This document shows, piece after piece, positions 8,629-17,054 of a stretch of DNA of 48,729 nucleotides. The notes beneath the pieces are model-generated. The model saw nothing but the letters and a program-made list of their open reading frames with translations, did no database searches and was not told the DNA's origin. Within the stretch, counting starts at the first letter, position 1. Every line of letters starts with the position of its first letter. The DNA lies in NCBI GenBank assembly GCA_017538895.1, contig JAFYHY010000162.1:1-48729 (forward strand), in the 5' to 3' direction. This DNA is from Aeriscardovia sp. Its GTDB lineage: Bacteria; Actinomycetota; Actinomycetes; Actinomycetales; Bifidobacteriaceae. A program made the translations under genes and the position numbers.

Positions 8629-11600
8629 TTATTGCAAAGGTCCATAAACTGTTTCGGACTCTTCTGGGAAGAGAGGACATAGTCGTTTGAACTGGCAGTA
8701 CTTGCATTGCTTGTTTTTCTTTGCTTCAAAAAGAGATGCATTCTGATAACTAGCAGCATAAAAAATATGAGAGAGCATAGTGAGAACCCAAGGTATAAGA
8801 TGCTTATCAACCTTAAGTAATCTGTCTGTTTTGATTCCTTCTTCTTTTGTTGCTTGCTGACAGTTATCAATAATATGTTTAATTTGCTTAGTATATTCAG
8901 ATGATGGCGTAGACAGATCACCGTTTTCTAGAGATGGAGTGAGCCGTTTGAACCAGTCCATCAACCGTTGCGCATTTGTCGGTTTCTCATTTGAATAATC
9001 GTTACGTATAGATTGATTAAATTGTTCTTCATTGAATAATGACGGCTGATAATTTTTTCCATAATTCTTTGGATTGCTCGCTGTTTTGCCATCTCCTGCT
9101 GCAGGATATGGCTCAAACTCCATATTAAATAACATAGAACGATTTACTGGTATTTGTCGTGAATCATTCCATTGAGTATCTTTTTCTTTTGAAGATTCAC
9201 GATCATCATCACCGTTTAGTATCGACTCATAATGCAGCATGAGTTGGTAACAAATGAGCTGAAGATCATTAAACGATTTACCCAATGTAGAGCCACCTGT
9301 TTTGTAATCAACAATATCTAAAACAGGCTTATCTAGTTTATCTGCATTCTTACAGCACTTTTTTTCTAGGCGATCTATACGACCAGTCAGAATAATCCGT
9401 GTTTTCTCATCTAAGGTGCCTGCAGCAAAATGTCCAGAAAGTGCGTCAAGTAGATCATAAAAATCTTTATCAGTGGCAGAATGATCTCCTGTATATTGTG
9501 TGAGATCTGTCATGCGGAATCCTGTACGAGTGAATTGTACTTCTGCTTTTGATTGTTGCAGTTCCCCTCGTTCAGTTACGAAACAATGAGCGATATTTGC
9601 GAGTGCTGTCTGGGCTCGTTTTTCATTTTTTGCCCATGTGTATTGATCTTCTGGTGTGTGATCAGTGGTGATTTCTGTTTTATAAAGTTCATGATAATGG
9701 TTCATGAGTTTTTTGGTGAGTTCTTCTTCTGTAAGATCTTTGGTATCGTAATGTTGTTGTGTGGCCCATTGGGCGCAGGCGTGGATTAATGTACCAAATT
9801 GTAATGTTGATATTGAGTTGGTTGGTCCGATGAAGTCCTTTGAGAAGTGGGCTTTAAGTGGGCATTGCCAGAGGCTATCAACTTTTGATGGACTGAGTGT
9901 AATTGTGTGTTCTAATTGGGGTGTTGGAGTAGAGCGGGTGTTGATGAATGTCCAATTCTGTGGATTAGCATGATAGCCTGCTGGAGTCTTTTCTTGTTCA
10001 GTAGCAATGAGTGCTAGCGTATGGGCAGCATCTTGTTGTTTGGAGATGTTTTTTTCTTGTATTGCTTGAGCAAGATAAGCACGTGAAAGGGTGACTAGTC
10101 CGTTCATGGTTACTTGTTGGCCGTGTGCTAGTTGATTGAATAGTTTTTCTTCGGTGCTGTTTTCTTGGTTATTAGTTGAATCTCCTGGATGGGTAAATTG
10201 GCAGTTCTCGCGTGTGAAATCAGTATCGCTGTGGATCTTTTTCTGGGTGATTAGTTCAGGTGCGAATTCTTGGAAGAATGGTGAGATAGTTTGGTCATCT
10301 GACCAGACTGCGCTGAGAGTTGTTGTTTCTGAGGCGCGTGTGAGAGCGACAAGGAATCCTCGTAGTTCTGCATAAAGGGTTTCTAATAGTTGTTCGTTAT
10401 CGGTTATTGCTTGTTTATTGTCTGGAGTGTTTTGGTGTATGTATCGTTTGATTTGAGCGTTCGCGAGAGTTTCTGTTGAAAAGAGTGTTCCTCGTGGGGT
10501 GAGGTTTGGCCAGACATTATCTTGGAGATTAATAATCCAGGTTTTTTTGACATGTAGTGGTAGTGCGCCAGCTGGTGTAGTCAATGTAATGGAATCTGGT
10601 TTTGGTGCTGTGTATGCTAATGAGTCTGCGGCAACTTGTGCGTTGAGAACGGAATCAATAAATTCTGGAATGGTTTGATCGTGTGGTGCTGCTTGAGCAT
10701 GATGGAATAAGCGAATTACTTCATCGAGCTGTTTATTAGCTGTTTTACCAAGAATGCCTGGTTGCAGAGCATCTATTCCCCATTGGAGGCTCAATTTTTG
10801 AGGAGTCTTCTCTGGATCTGATGAGGTGTGCTCACTATCGTCTGGAATGAGAGTAATAGCATCCCAGAGTTCCCATAGTTTTCCATATACGGTGATCTCT
10901 GTGGACGATTCATTGCTGTGAATATTGTTCTGTGCAGTATGGATTGTGTTAATAATAAAACGAACAATAGTGATATCAGTTGTTTTAATAACAATCCTTG
11001 TGAGCAGCTGATAGATCGTTCCAGCTATTTCAGGTTCATGGAACAGTAAGAAGAGTATATCCTGTGCAGTGCACTCATGAGGTGTCTTTTCACCTGTGTC
11101 GGTAGTGTTATCGTTACTCTCCCAATATGATTGCCATACCTTGTTAACGGCATCATAGTCTTCTTGATGATCAAGATCAGTATAGCGTTGCGAGTATTGA
11201 AGAATATGAGCTAAAGCATAAAATGCGTTTTTGATAGATTGAACGTGTGGTAGTTGATTGTGGTATGAGAATAATGGTCCTTGTAGTATCTGAATGAACG
11301 TCTTCCATAAGTGTGCTGCATAATCATTGATTGATGTTGGCGTATGCTGTTGGAATTGTTCAAGATCATTACTGATGCGCAACATAGCGAGAAGAGAACA
11401 GACAGTACTACTGTCTTTGAGTGAGGCATTCACTGATGAATATCTCACAGGAATTCCTTCACGTTCCAGTCGATCACCAATATGCTGTAATGAAGCGTTA
11501 TCGTGAGAAATAATTGCCATATCGGACCATGACAGCCTTTCACCATCCTGTGATGCTTTCATCATCAGTGATAGGATTTGCCACACGAGATCATCGATTT

Positions 11601-12816
11601 CTTGCTGCGGAGAGGTAAAAAGACGAACAGTAAGAGACTGGTCATTAGAAAGATCATGATTAGGATAATGAATTTTCCCAGGTCGTGTACTGATGCCATT
11701 ATCTTCTTCAACAACTGCTGATCCAATTACTTGTGAAACACGGTGAGCAACAACCCATTGATCAGAGTTTTGACGGCGATTTTGTTCATCTGCCTCGCAC
11801 TGTAGTTCAATATGCTGGCTAACGTTCAAACCATGTTGATCATATGGTTGATCCATTAATTGTGACAAAGCTATTGGATATGATCCGCGGAATCCTTGTA
11901 CTGATTCATCATTATTGCCCACGAGAATCAAAAACACGTTTTTTTGTGCTAACTGTTGGAGAAAACGATATCCTGCGAAAGTGAGATCTTGACAATCATC
12001 AATAATAAGGAATCGTGGTAAACTATCACTCTCGATCTCATTATTTGCGAGTGCCTTGGTGACTTCGACGAAGAGTTGTGCGCTGTCTAAGCGATGTTGT
12101 CCTGGATAGGTTTCTTTAATTTTCTGTAAATATTCTTTGCGTAATTGTTGGATGACTTGCCATTTAATAAGAACATCGGGTGAAGCGTGCTCTTGTTCTT
12201 GTAATTGAGGGAGGTAATCATTACTGACGTCGGTTAATGATAGGTCGCTGAGGCGTGCTAAGGCGATGCGTAATTGATCGATGAAGTGTGGTGTAGTGAG
12301 GTGTGTGAAGGAGTCAACGGTGTTCATTGGCGTACTATTGTGGGTGTTGAAGTATGTCATGAGCAGCCGGCAGGTATAGCAGTCACCGTTATCTCCTTGT
12401 TCGGCATGGTGAATGTGGTCTTGGAGGACGAGAGTAATTAGTTGTGTTTGTTCGTCACCATCTAAAAGTTTGAGGTGTGATTGGTGATGAGAAGCGAGCA
12501 TGAAGGCTAGTGAGGAGAGGGTACGAACAGGTCGGCTTCCTTGTATGTGATCTAATCGTTGGTCTTTAAAGATACTGATGCTCAGTTTGTCAGCATTGAA
12601 TCGTTGTGAGGTCACCATGAAGGCGCGACCTTGTTCCGTATACTTGCGGATACCGTCCATAAGTAATGCGTTGAGGCATAACTGTGTTTTTCCGGATTGT
12701 GGTTCCCCATCAATACGAAGAGCTGCACCCTGAGGATGTTCACTAATAAATGTTGTGATGCTGTTTAATGTCTGATCAAATGATTGGAATTGAACATCAG
12801 TATTCTTCATATCCAT
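8629..12816 (-). CDS. adnA: AdnA-like helicase-nuclease subunit with Fe-S nuclease
   Basis: Partner of the downstream helicase-nuclease in break processing, 1395 aa (mycobacterial AdnA is about 1050). The motor is degenerate: Walker A is GEPQSGKT (37-44), motif II near 274 reads DDCQD where active motors have DExQD, and motif III reads GNNDESVQGFRG. Motif VI VALTRAS is kept. The C-terminal nuclease has DIVDYKTGG near 1167 and an AddB-type Fe-S cysteine pattern: one Cys in WQCPLK near 983 and CKYCQFKRLC near 1373. The weakened motor and Fe-S nuclease fit AdnA. The start is uncertain between Met1 and Met3 (12816 or 12810), neither having a clear ribosome-binding site. Confidence 0.87.
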   Translation of the reverse strand: MDMKNTDVQFQSFDQTLNSITTFISEHPQGAALRIDGEPQSGKTQLCLNALLMDGIRKYTEQGRAFMVTSQRFNADKLSISIFKDQRLDHIQGSRPVRTLSSLAFMLASHHQSHLKLLDGDEQTQLITLVLQDHIHHAEQGDNGDCYTCRLLMTYFNTHNSTPMNTVDSFTHLTTPHFIDQLRIALARLSDLSLTDVSNDYLPQLQEQEHASPDVLIKWQVIQQLRKEYLQKIKETYPGQHRLDSAQLFVEVTKALANNEIESDSLPRFLIIDDCQDLTFAGYRFLQQLAQKNVFLILVGNNDESVQGFRGSYPIALSQLMDQPYDQHGLNVSQHIELQCEADEQNRRQNSDQWVVAHRVSQVIGSAVVEEDNGISTRPGKIHYPNHDLSNDQSLTVRLFTSPQQEIDDLVWQILSLMMKASQDGERLSWSDMAIISHDNASLQHIGDRLEREGIPVRYSSVNASLKDSSTVCSLLAMLRISNDLEQFQQHTPTSINDYAAHLWKTFIQILQGPLFSYHNQLPHVQSIKNAFYALAHILQYSQRYTDLDHQEDYDAVNKVWQSYWESNDNTTDTGEKTPHECTAQDILFLLFHEPEIAGTIYQLLTRIVIKTTDITIVRFIINTIHTAQNNIHSNESSTEITVYGKLWELWDAITLIPDDSEHTSSDPEKTPQKLSLQWGIDALQPGILGKTANKQLDEVIRLFHHAQAAPHDQTIPEFIDSVLNAQVAADSLAYTAPKPDSITLTTPAGALPLHVKKTWIINLQDNVWPNLTPRGTLFSTETLANAQIKRYIHQNTPDNKQAITDNEQLLETLYAELRGFLVALTRASETTTLSAVWSDDQTISPFFQEFAPELITQKKIHSDTDFTRENCQFTHPGDSTNNQENSTEEKLFNQLAHGQQVTMNGLVTLSRAYLAQAIQEKNISKQQDAAHTLALIATEQEKTPAGYHANPQNWTFINTRSTPTPQLEHTITLSPSKVDSLWQCPLKAHFSKDFIGPTNSISTLQFGTLIHACAQWATQQHYDTKDLTEEELTKKLMNHYHELYKTEITTDHTPEDQYTWAKNEKRAQTALANIAHCFVTERGELQQSKAEVQFTRTGFRMTDLTQYTGDHSATDKDFYDLLDALSGHFAAGTLDEKTRIILTGRIDRLEKKCCKNADKLDKPVLDIVDYKTGGSTLGKSFNDLQLICYQLMLHYESILNGDDDRESSKEKDTQWNDSRQIPVNRSMLFNMEFEPYPAAGDGKTASNPKNYGKNYQPSLFNEEQFNQSIRNDYSNEKPTNAQRLMDWFKRLTPSLENGDLSTPSSEYTKQIKHIIDNCQQATKEEGIKTDRLLKVDKHLIPWVLTMLSHIFYAASYQNASLFEAKKNKQCKYCQFKRLCPLFPEESETVYGPLQ

Positions 12817-12868
12817 AATTTAAAGTTTTCATCAGACAATCCTATTGAAACTGTTTACTATATGAAGT

Positions 12869-14212
12869 ATGGGAACAATTATTGATTATGTGAAAAATGC
12901 GGTCATGCCGTTTAGTATTGATTTTCCCTTTAATGAGGCTGATGCGATTGTTTTTTCTCAGCTCTCCTATTTTCATTTTCCGTCTGAAGTTCCACGATTA
13001 CAGTTTGATGCGACGGCAGTGAGTCATTGTATTCTACAACAGCCTCTTCATTCTCATATGGATGCATCACGTTATTTTGCCCGCCGTTTTCAAACCGTGA
13101 CACAAAGTACATGTATGCAACGTTTTATTGAGAATCCACTGATTGCTACTCCTGAGCAACGTCATCATCGTTTTAGTTTAGGAAAATCCTCTCAAGAGAC
13201 ACCAGATCAAAAAACTAATGGTATAACACCGGATAATACCGTCACCTCGTTCTCTTCACCGTATCCTTTAAAGCATCTTTTACGATCGGAATATTATTCA
13301 TCTCTCGTGTATGATGTGGCCTATAGTCATCACAATATTGAGCTTTTAGAAGCCTTAGGATCAAGTCCCCGTTTCCGTAATGTGATGATTCAACATTTTG
13401 TTGAACCCGACAGCCCCACCTCACCTGTTCGTTTTTCTGCAGTAACTTTTGATCTCGGTAATGGAGTCTTATATATTGCTTTTCGTGGAACAGACAGTAC
13501 GGTGGCAGGATGGCATGATAATTATCGAATGACTTTTTTATCACCTGTCCCCTCGCAGGCAATTGCTGCTGATTATTTTGCTCGTATTGCCACGGAATGG
13601 AATGGCATGTTTATCTTAGGAGGTCATTCGAAAGGTGGGAATCTCGCCATCTATGCTTCTGCTGTCGCCCCACATGTAGTACAGCATCGTATTCTAGCGG
13701 TATACTCACTCGACGGCCCTGGTTTTAGTGACCGTTTTATTCATAGTCACGGTTTTTTAACAATTAAAAATCGTATTCATAAAATTATTCCTGAAGGTTC
13801 ATTGATCGGAACATTACTATTATCGAATTCCGATAGTCATATCGTGAAAAGTACAGCATCAGGTATTATGCAGCATTATCCAATGACATGGGTATTTAAT
13901 GATCAGAATCAACTTGTTGCTTCTGATCATGTCACTGCCCTTTCTGCCTATATTACGAAAACAGTCAATCAATGGATGTGGAAGTTTGAGCCTGCGAAAC
14001 GACGCTGTTTTATTGATGGGTTCTTCGATTCCATTACAAAAGCTGGATATACCGATTTCATTGATATTTTTGCTGATCTCAAAACTTCTATTCCAAAGAT
14101 TTATGCTGAGATACGTCAATTACCGTCTGATGAACGTAAACTTATTTCAATGTTCTTAACTGGTTTAGTGAATATTGCGGTCAATACGCTCCCAGAATTA
14201 TGGCATCGTTAA
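12869..14212 (+). CDS. DUF2974 (Mbeg1-like) alpha/beta-hydrolase, putative lipase/esterase
   Basis: A 447-aa lipase-like protein. FRGTDS (205-210) precedes the nucleophile elbow GHSKGG (252-257, Ser254), and an LDGPGF segment begins at residue 281. This is the pattern I associate with the DUF2974/Mbeg1 family of class-3-lipase-like hydrolases; their substrates are not established. No signal peptide or TM helix is evident. It is divergent from adnA with only 52 bases between the starts, so the promoters share a small space. The ATG lacks a good ribosome-binding site. The fold call is good; the substrate is unknown. Confidence 0.75.
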   Translation: MGTIIDYVKNAVMPFSIDFPFNEADAIVFSQLSYFHFPSEVPRLQFDATAVSHCILQQPLHSHMDASRYFARRFQTVTQSTCMQRFIENPLIATPEQRHHRFSLGKSSQETPDQKTNGITPDNTVTSFSSPYPLKHLLRSEYYSSLVYDVAYSHHNIELLEALGSSPRFRNVMIQHFVEPDSPTSPVRFSAVTFDLGNGVLYIAFRGTDSTVAGWHDNYRMTFLSPVPSQAIAADYFARIATEWNGMFILGGHSKGGNLAIYASAVAPHVVQHRILAVYSLDGPGFSDRFIHSHGFLTIKNRIHKIIPEGSLIGTLLLSNSDSHIVKSTASGIMQHYPMTWVFNDQNQLVASDHVTALSAYITKTVNQWMWKFEPAKRRCFIDGFFDSITKAGYTDFIDIFADLKTSIPKIYAEIRQLPSDERKLISMFLTGLVNIAVNTLPELWHR

Positions 14213-14282
14213 GATGAGTTAGCTGTAAGGTTCATTAATTGCGATACAATGCGACACGGAGAACAGAGAGGAAAAAATCATT

Positions 14283-14501
14283 GTGAAACGTTTTGATTCT
14301 ATTGCTGGATTAGTGTGTGTTTGTATTGGTTTAATCTCATCAATTATCGTCGCCTTAGGCGATTTACGTTCTCATGACACCATGCTTCTTGGCTGTGTTG
14401 CTGTCATATCAACCATAGTCTTGTTAGCTGATGCAGCAGTATGGTGGAAAGGATTACGTACTGTTGATGAACATGTCACCATACTACAGCGTAAAAACTG
14501 A
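14283..14501 (+). CDS. Small two-TM membrane protein of unknown function
   Basis: A 72-aa protein with two hydrophobic segments (about residues 6-26 and 36-56) joined by a short polar loop, and a basic C-terminus. I do not recognise the family. Translation starts at GTG with AGAGG upstream. It follows the hydrolase gene after 70 bases on the same strand and is closed by the strong hairpin at 14511-14555, so the two genes may form one transcript. A role at the membrane is all that can be inferred. Confidence 0.65.
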   Translation: MKRFDSIAGLVCVCIGLISSIIVALGDLRSHDTMLLGCVAVISTIVLLADAAVWWKGLRTVDEHVTILQRKN

Positions 14502-14510
14502 AGAGAATAA

Positions 14511-14555
14511 TGCAGTGGGGGTCTCACCAATGATGTTGGTGAGACCCCCACTGCA
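14511..14555. terminator. 20-bp perfect hairpin between convergent genes
   Basis: Arms 14511-14530 and 14536-14555 are perfectly complementary with a 5-base loop. It separates the small membrane gene (+) from the MmpS-like gene (-), so it can act on both transcripts. No U-run follows on either strand. Confidence 0.75.
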
Positions 14556-14573
14556 TGAAGAGATAAGTCTTAC

Positions 14574-15059
14574 TTAATCATGTAACAGTTGATCGCGTGT
14601 AATATGGATTTCTGTTGTTGACGTACCATGACTGTGAGCGATAAGATGACCGTTCATCTGTGCGGAGCATGATACTGACTTCATGCTACTATCGTTTGCT
14701 TTCACAATGACATCAACTGTATGGTGAGCAGTTACCTCACCGACCCATGTTCTATCAAACGTATAAGCGTGAATGGTGTTATCCCATTTCACCATGATCG
14801 TTGCAGTACCATCAGCGGTTGCTGAAACAACCACCGTATTTTTCTCATCAGCATGATGATCGTAATGATGATTCTCTACACGTGCTACTGACATAGCAGT
14901 ATGCGGGTCTAATGTCCCGTTAGACTTCATATGATCAACAAGACCAAGGGAAAGTCCAACGATACAGATCACAGCAGCAAGGAATCCAAAGAAGAAAAGA
15001 GCAAACCATTCTGGTTTTTCTTCTTCCTTGTAGCTTCCTTCTTCAGGATTGTCTGACAT
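14574..15059 (-). CDS. MmpS-like membrane-anchored protein
   Basis: A 161-aa protein with an acidic N-terminus, one TM helix at about 18-41, and an exported C-terminal domain of about 110 residues. That domain resembles the MmpS beta-sandwich: a WDNTIHAYTF strand, then a VKAND strand, then SVSC followed by an NGHLIAHS hairpin. MmpS proteins usually partner MmpL (RND) exporters, but no MmpL gene is nearby. The Met at 15057-15059 was chosen over an upstream Met at 15104 because the latter adds only a basic tail and AAGGAAAG precedes the inner Met. The MmpS link is by motif shape only and the sequence is divergent. A related lipoprotein lies 1.4 kb away at 16498-16908. Confidence 0.6.
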   Translation of the reverse strand: MSDNPEEGSYKEEEKPEWFALFFFGFLAAVICIVGLSLGLVDHMKSNGTLDPHTAMSVARVENHHYDHHADEKNTVVVSATADGTATIMVKWDNTIHAYTFDRTWVGEVTAHHTVDVIVKANDSSMKSVSCSAQMNGHLIAHSHGTSTTEIHITRDQLLHD

Positions 15060-15232
15060 ACTCTGTCTTCTTTCCTTTTTGAATACTTTTATACGCTTTA
15101 TCATATATGAGATTTATGCGTATACTTTGATTTTTTACACGTTTTCAGAGTATTTACTAGCTTCTGTGGTAATGTCCTTTTGATAAACACTTTCATTGTG
15201 AGATATTTTCTGTATTTTTTGGAGGACGCCAC

Positions 15233-16228
15233 ATGACAAAAATCATTGCATGGATTACTTCAGCTCTACTATCATTTGCTATGATTTTTGTCCTGTTACC
15301 TACAGCAGCTCATGCAGATACTCTCTCTTCGACGGCTGTAACCACGAGTAGGACAACAGCAGCAGCAGCATCGGATGTATCTGCAGCAACATCTACAGGA
15401 GTTCCAACCGTATCGTATGATGGGCAAACAGTAAATCTTGTCGAGGGGTCTGCAACCATTTATGTTCAGATTCCAACATCTAATGTTCTTCCAACAACAA
15501 TTCAATTTAGTGATGGAACCATTGCTTCTGTACCATGGGTTACTGCAACGAACACCTTCTCATATGGTGGTCAGTCAGTTACATTAACACCACGAGTGAT
15601 CACAGGAACGTTAAAGAATGGCACCTCTTATAGTGTTCAAATTATTGCAACAGGAGCTGCACCAACCTATCCTCTCTCTGCAACAGCCACCTGTGATGGA
15701 TCTCTACTCACGTTGAATTCTATTACCTCATCAAATGGTAATTCAGTTAGCGTCACCTATAACGGTAAAATTCAGTGGGTTGTTAACTATGAATTCCAGT
15801 TACCAGGAACCTATACAGAAAACGAATTACCGTCTTCCTTCACGTTATCTAATGGTCAAGTACTTCCAATGCAGTGGAAGCCTCTCTCCAGTATTGGTGC
15901 TTGGGAAACCAATTCAAATGATGAACTCTATGGTTGGGATGTGGCAACATTAGCGGATAGTAATGATGTCATCATGAATTATTATGCGATTGGTTCGATG
16001 ACTCAGAGTGATATTAATTATTACAAAGAACATCCAACCCTCGCCTCATCATTAGATGCTATTAATGGTGCTGATGTTGCGCGAGGTGGCGTAAAATCAT
16101 GGAGTTGGAATTCTCCTTTTGCTGAAGCTGGAGTCACTGTTGTGGTGATTATTCTGCTTCTTATTGTGGCGTGGATTTTGTCAAAGATTATTCGTGCACA
16201 TATGCAACACAAGAGGAAACGTCATTAA
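15233..16228 (+). CDS. Secreted protein with C-terminal membrane anchor
   Basis: A 331-aa exported protein of unknown function. A signal peptide covers residues 1-28 with a likely cleavage after AHA. A Thr/Ala/Ser-rich stretch (29-56) and a beta-rich ectodomain follow, then a TM helix at about 300-321 and a basic tail ending KRKRH. It is therefore anchored with the bulk outside. No LPXTG sortase motif is present. The ribosome-binding site GGAGG lies 8 bases before the ATG. It has its own terminator (16247-16275) and sits between two minus-strand MmpS-like genes, suggesting an envelope role. I recognise no catalytic motif. Confidence 0.75.
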   Translation: MTKIIAWITSALLSFAMIFVLLPTAAHADTLSSTAVTTSRTTAAAASDVSAATSTGVPTVSYDGQTVNLVEGSATIYVQIPTSNVLPTTIQFSDGTIASVPWVTATNTFSYGGQSVTLTPRVITGTLKNGTSYSVQIIATGAAPTYPLSATATCDGSLLTLNSITSSNGNSVSVTYNGKIQWVVNYEFQLPGTYTENELPSSFTLSNGQVLPMQWKPLSSIGAWETNSNDELYGWDVATLADSNDVIMNYYAIGSMTQSDINYYKEHPTLASSLDAINGADVARGGVKSWSWNSPFAEAGVTVVVIILLLIVAWILSKIIRAHMQHKRKRH

Positions 16229-16246
16229 AAGACTATCGATTCTTCT

Positions 16247-16275
16247 GCTTGTATAACACTCTGTGTTATACAAGC
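16247..16275 (+). terminator. Terminator of the secreted-protein gene
   Basis: A 13-bp perfect stem (16247-16259 with 16263-16275) with a 3-base loop, followed by ATTTTCT. It lies 18 bases after the stop. Confidence 0.7.
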
Positions 16276-16293
16276 ATTTTCTAATGGGTAACA

Positions 16294-16325
16294 AAATGGG
16301 ATCCTCCTATTGGAAGATCCCATTT
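16294..16325 (-). terminator. Terminator of tRNA-Ser(GCU)
   Basis: AAATGGGATC and GATCCCATTT pair around a 12-base loop. On the minus strand the stem is followed by TTGTT, 9 bases after the tRNA end. Confidence 0.65.
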
Positions 16326-16333
16326 CAATGAAG

Positions 16334-16420
16334 CGGAGACCGAGAGATTCGAACTCTCGAACGGATTACTCCGTTAGCACCTTAGCAGGGTGTCCCTATC
16401 GACCACTCAGGCAGGTCTCC
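16334..16420 (-). tRNA. tRNA-Ser(GCU)
   Basis: An 87-nt class II tRNA. GGAGACC pairs with GGTCTCC in the acceptor stem, the discriminator is G, the anticodon loop is CTGCTAA (anticodon GCU, reading AGC/AGU), a long variable arm is present, and the T-loop is TTCGAAT. CCA is not encoded. Confidence 0.95.
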
Positions 16421-16497
16421 TTGTTTTAACAACAAAATAAAGTGTAGCACACTTTTTTACCAATAGGAAATCGTGTCGTATAATTCTTATCCAGTAA

Positions 16498-16908
16498 TCA
16501 TGAGGTTTGGCCATCAGTTGCGCAATAAACGTTAGCGTTTGATCCTGTCATTGATTGATGTGCAACAACTTTTCCGTTGACTAAGATGGTGCATGATACT
16601 TCTTGACTGCTACTGGCTTGGTAATTACCAGCTACATATACATTGACATCTTTATGAGAAGCAGCACCTGTTACTGTCTTTGACCACGTTGAAGTGAAAT
16701 TATCTGTTTGACTTTCAACAGCATCTGGAACAGACACCACAGCACTACCCACTCCACTGTTGGTTGTCGCCTCAATTTTAATAGTTCGATCAGTATTTGA
16801 TTCTCCAGCTGAAAGGTTAGATGAACTTTTACTACCACAAGCAGCAATGCCTAGTAAACCGCAGGCTGCAGTAATACCGACGATTCCTGCTTTGAACTTT
16901 TTATTCAT
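16498..16908 (-). CDS. MmpS-like lipoprotein
   Basis: A 136-aa protein with a lipoprotein signal peptide: basic start, hydrophobic core, and lipobox LGIAAC with the lipidated Cys at residue 25. The mature part shows an MmpS-like end: EVSC, then the VNGKVVAH hairpin, then NANVYC, placing two cysteines as in the MmpS beta-sandwich. The ribosome-binding site is GGAAAGGA. It shares the SC-x(4)-NG-x(3)-AH pattern with the protein at 14574-15059, so the two are probably paralogues, one TM-anchored and one lipid-anchored. No MmpL transporter is encoded in the window. It is divergent from dinB. Function unknown. Confidence 0.7.
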   Translation of the reverse strand: MNKKFKAGIVGITAACGLLGIAACGSKSSSNLSAGESNTDRTIKIEATTNSGVGSAVVSVPDAVESQTDNFTSTWSKTVTGAASHKDVNVYVAGNYQASSSQEVSCTILVNGKVVAHQSMTGSNANVYCATDGQTS

Positions 16909-17054
16909 CTATTATTCCTTTCCGATTGGTTCTTTTCAGTCTGACATACTTATAGCATTATCGTATCGGTTGAATGTAAAAATTCACTCAATGTTTATTG
17001 TCATAACACTAAAAAATACAGAAGAGACAGATTCTTTGGCTTTAGGATAAAAGT

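Noticed and set aside
8622..8921. Hydrophobic frame overlapping the adnA 3' end
   Set aside because: Same strand, different frame, within the Fe-S cysteine region of adnA; no ribosome-binding site.
15296..15505. Cys-rich open frame opposite the secreted-protein gene
   Set aside because: It results from GCA-rich Ala/Thr codons read on the other strand; the plus-strand frame has a signal peptide and a strong ribosome-binding site.
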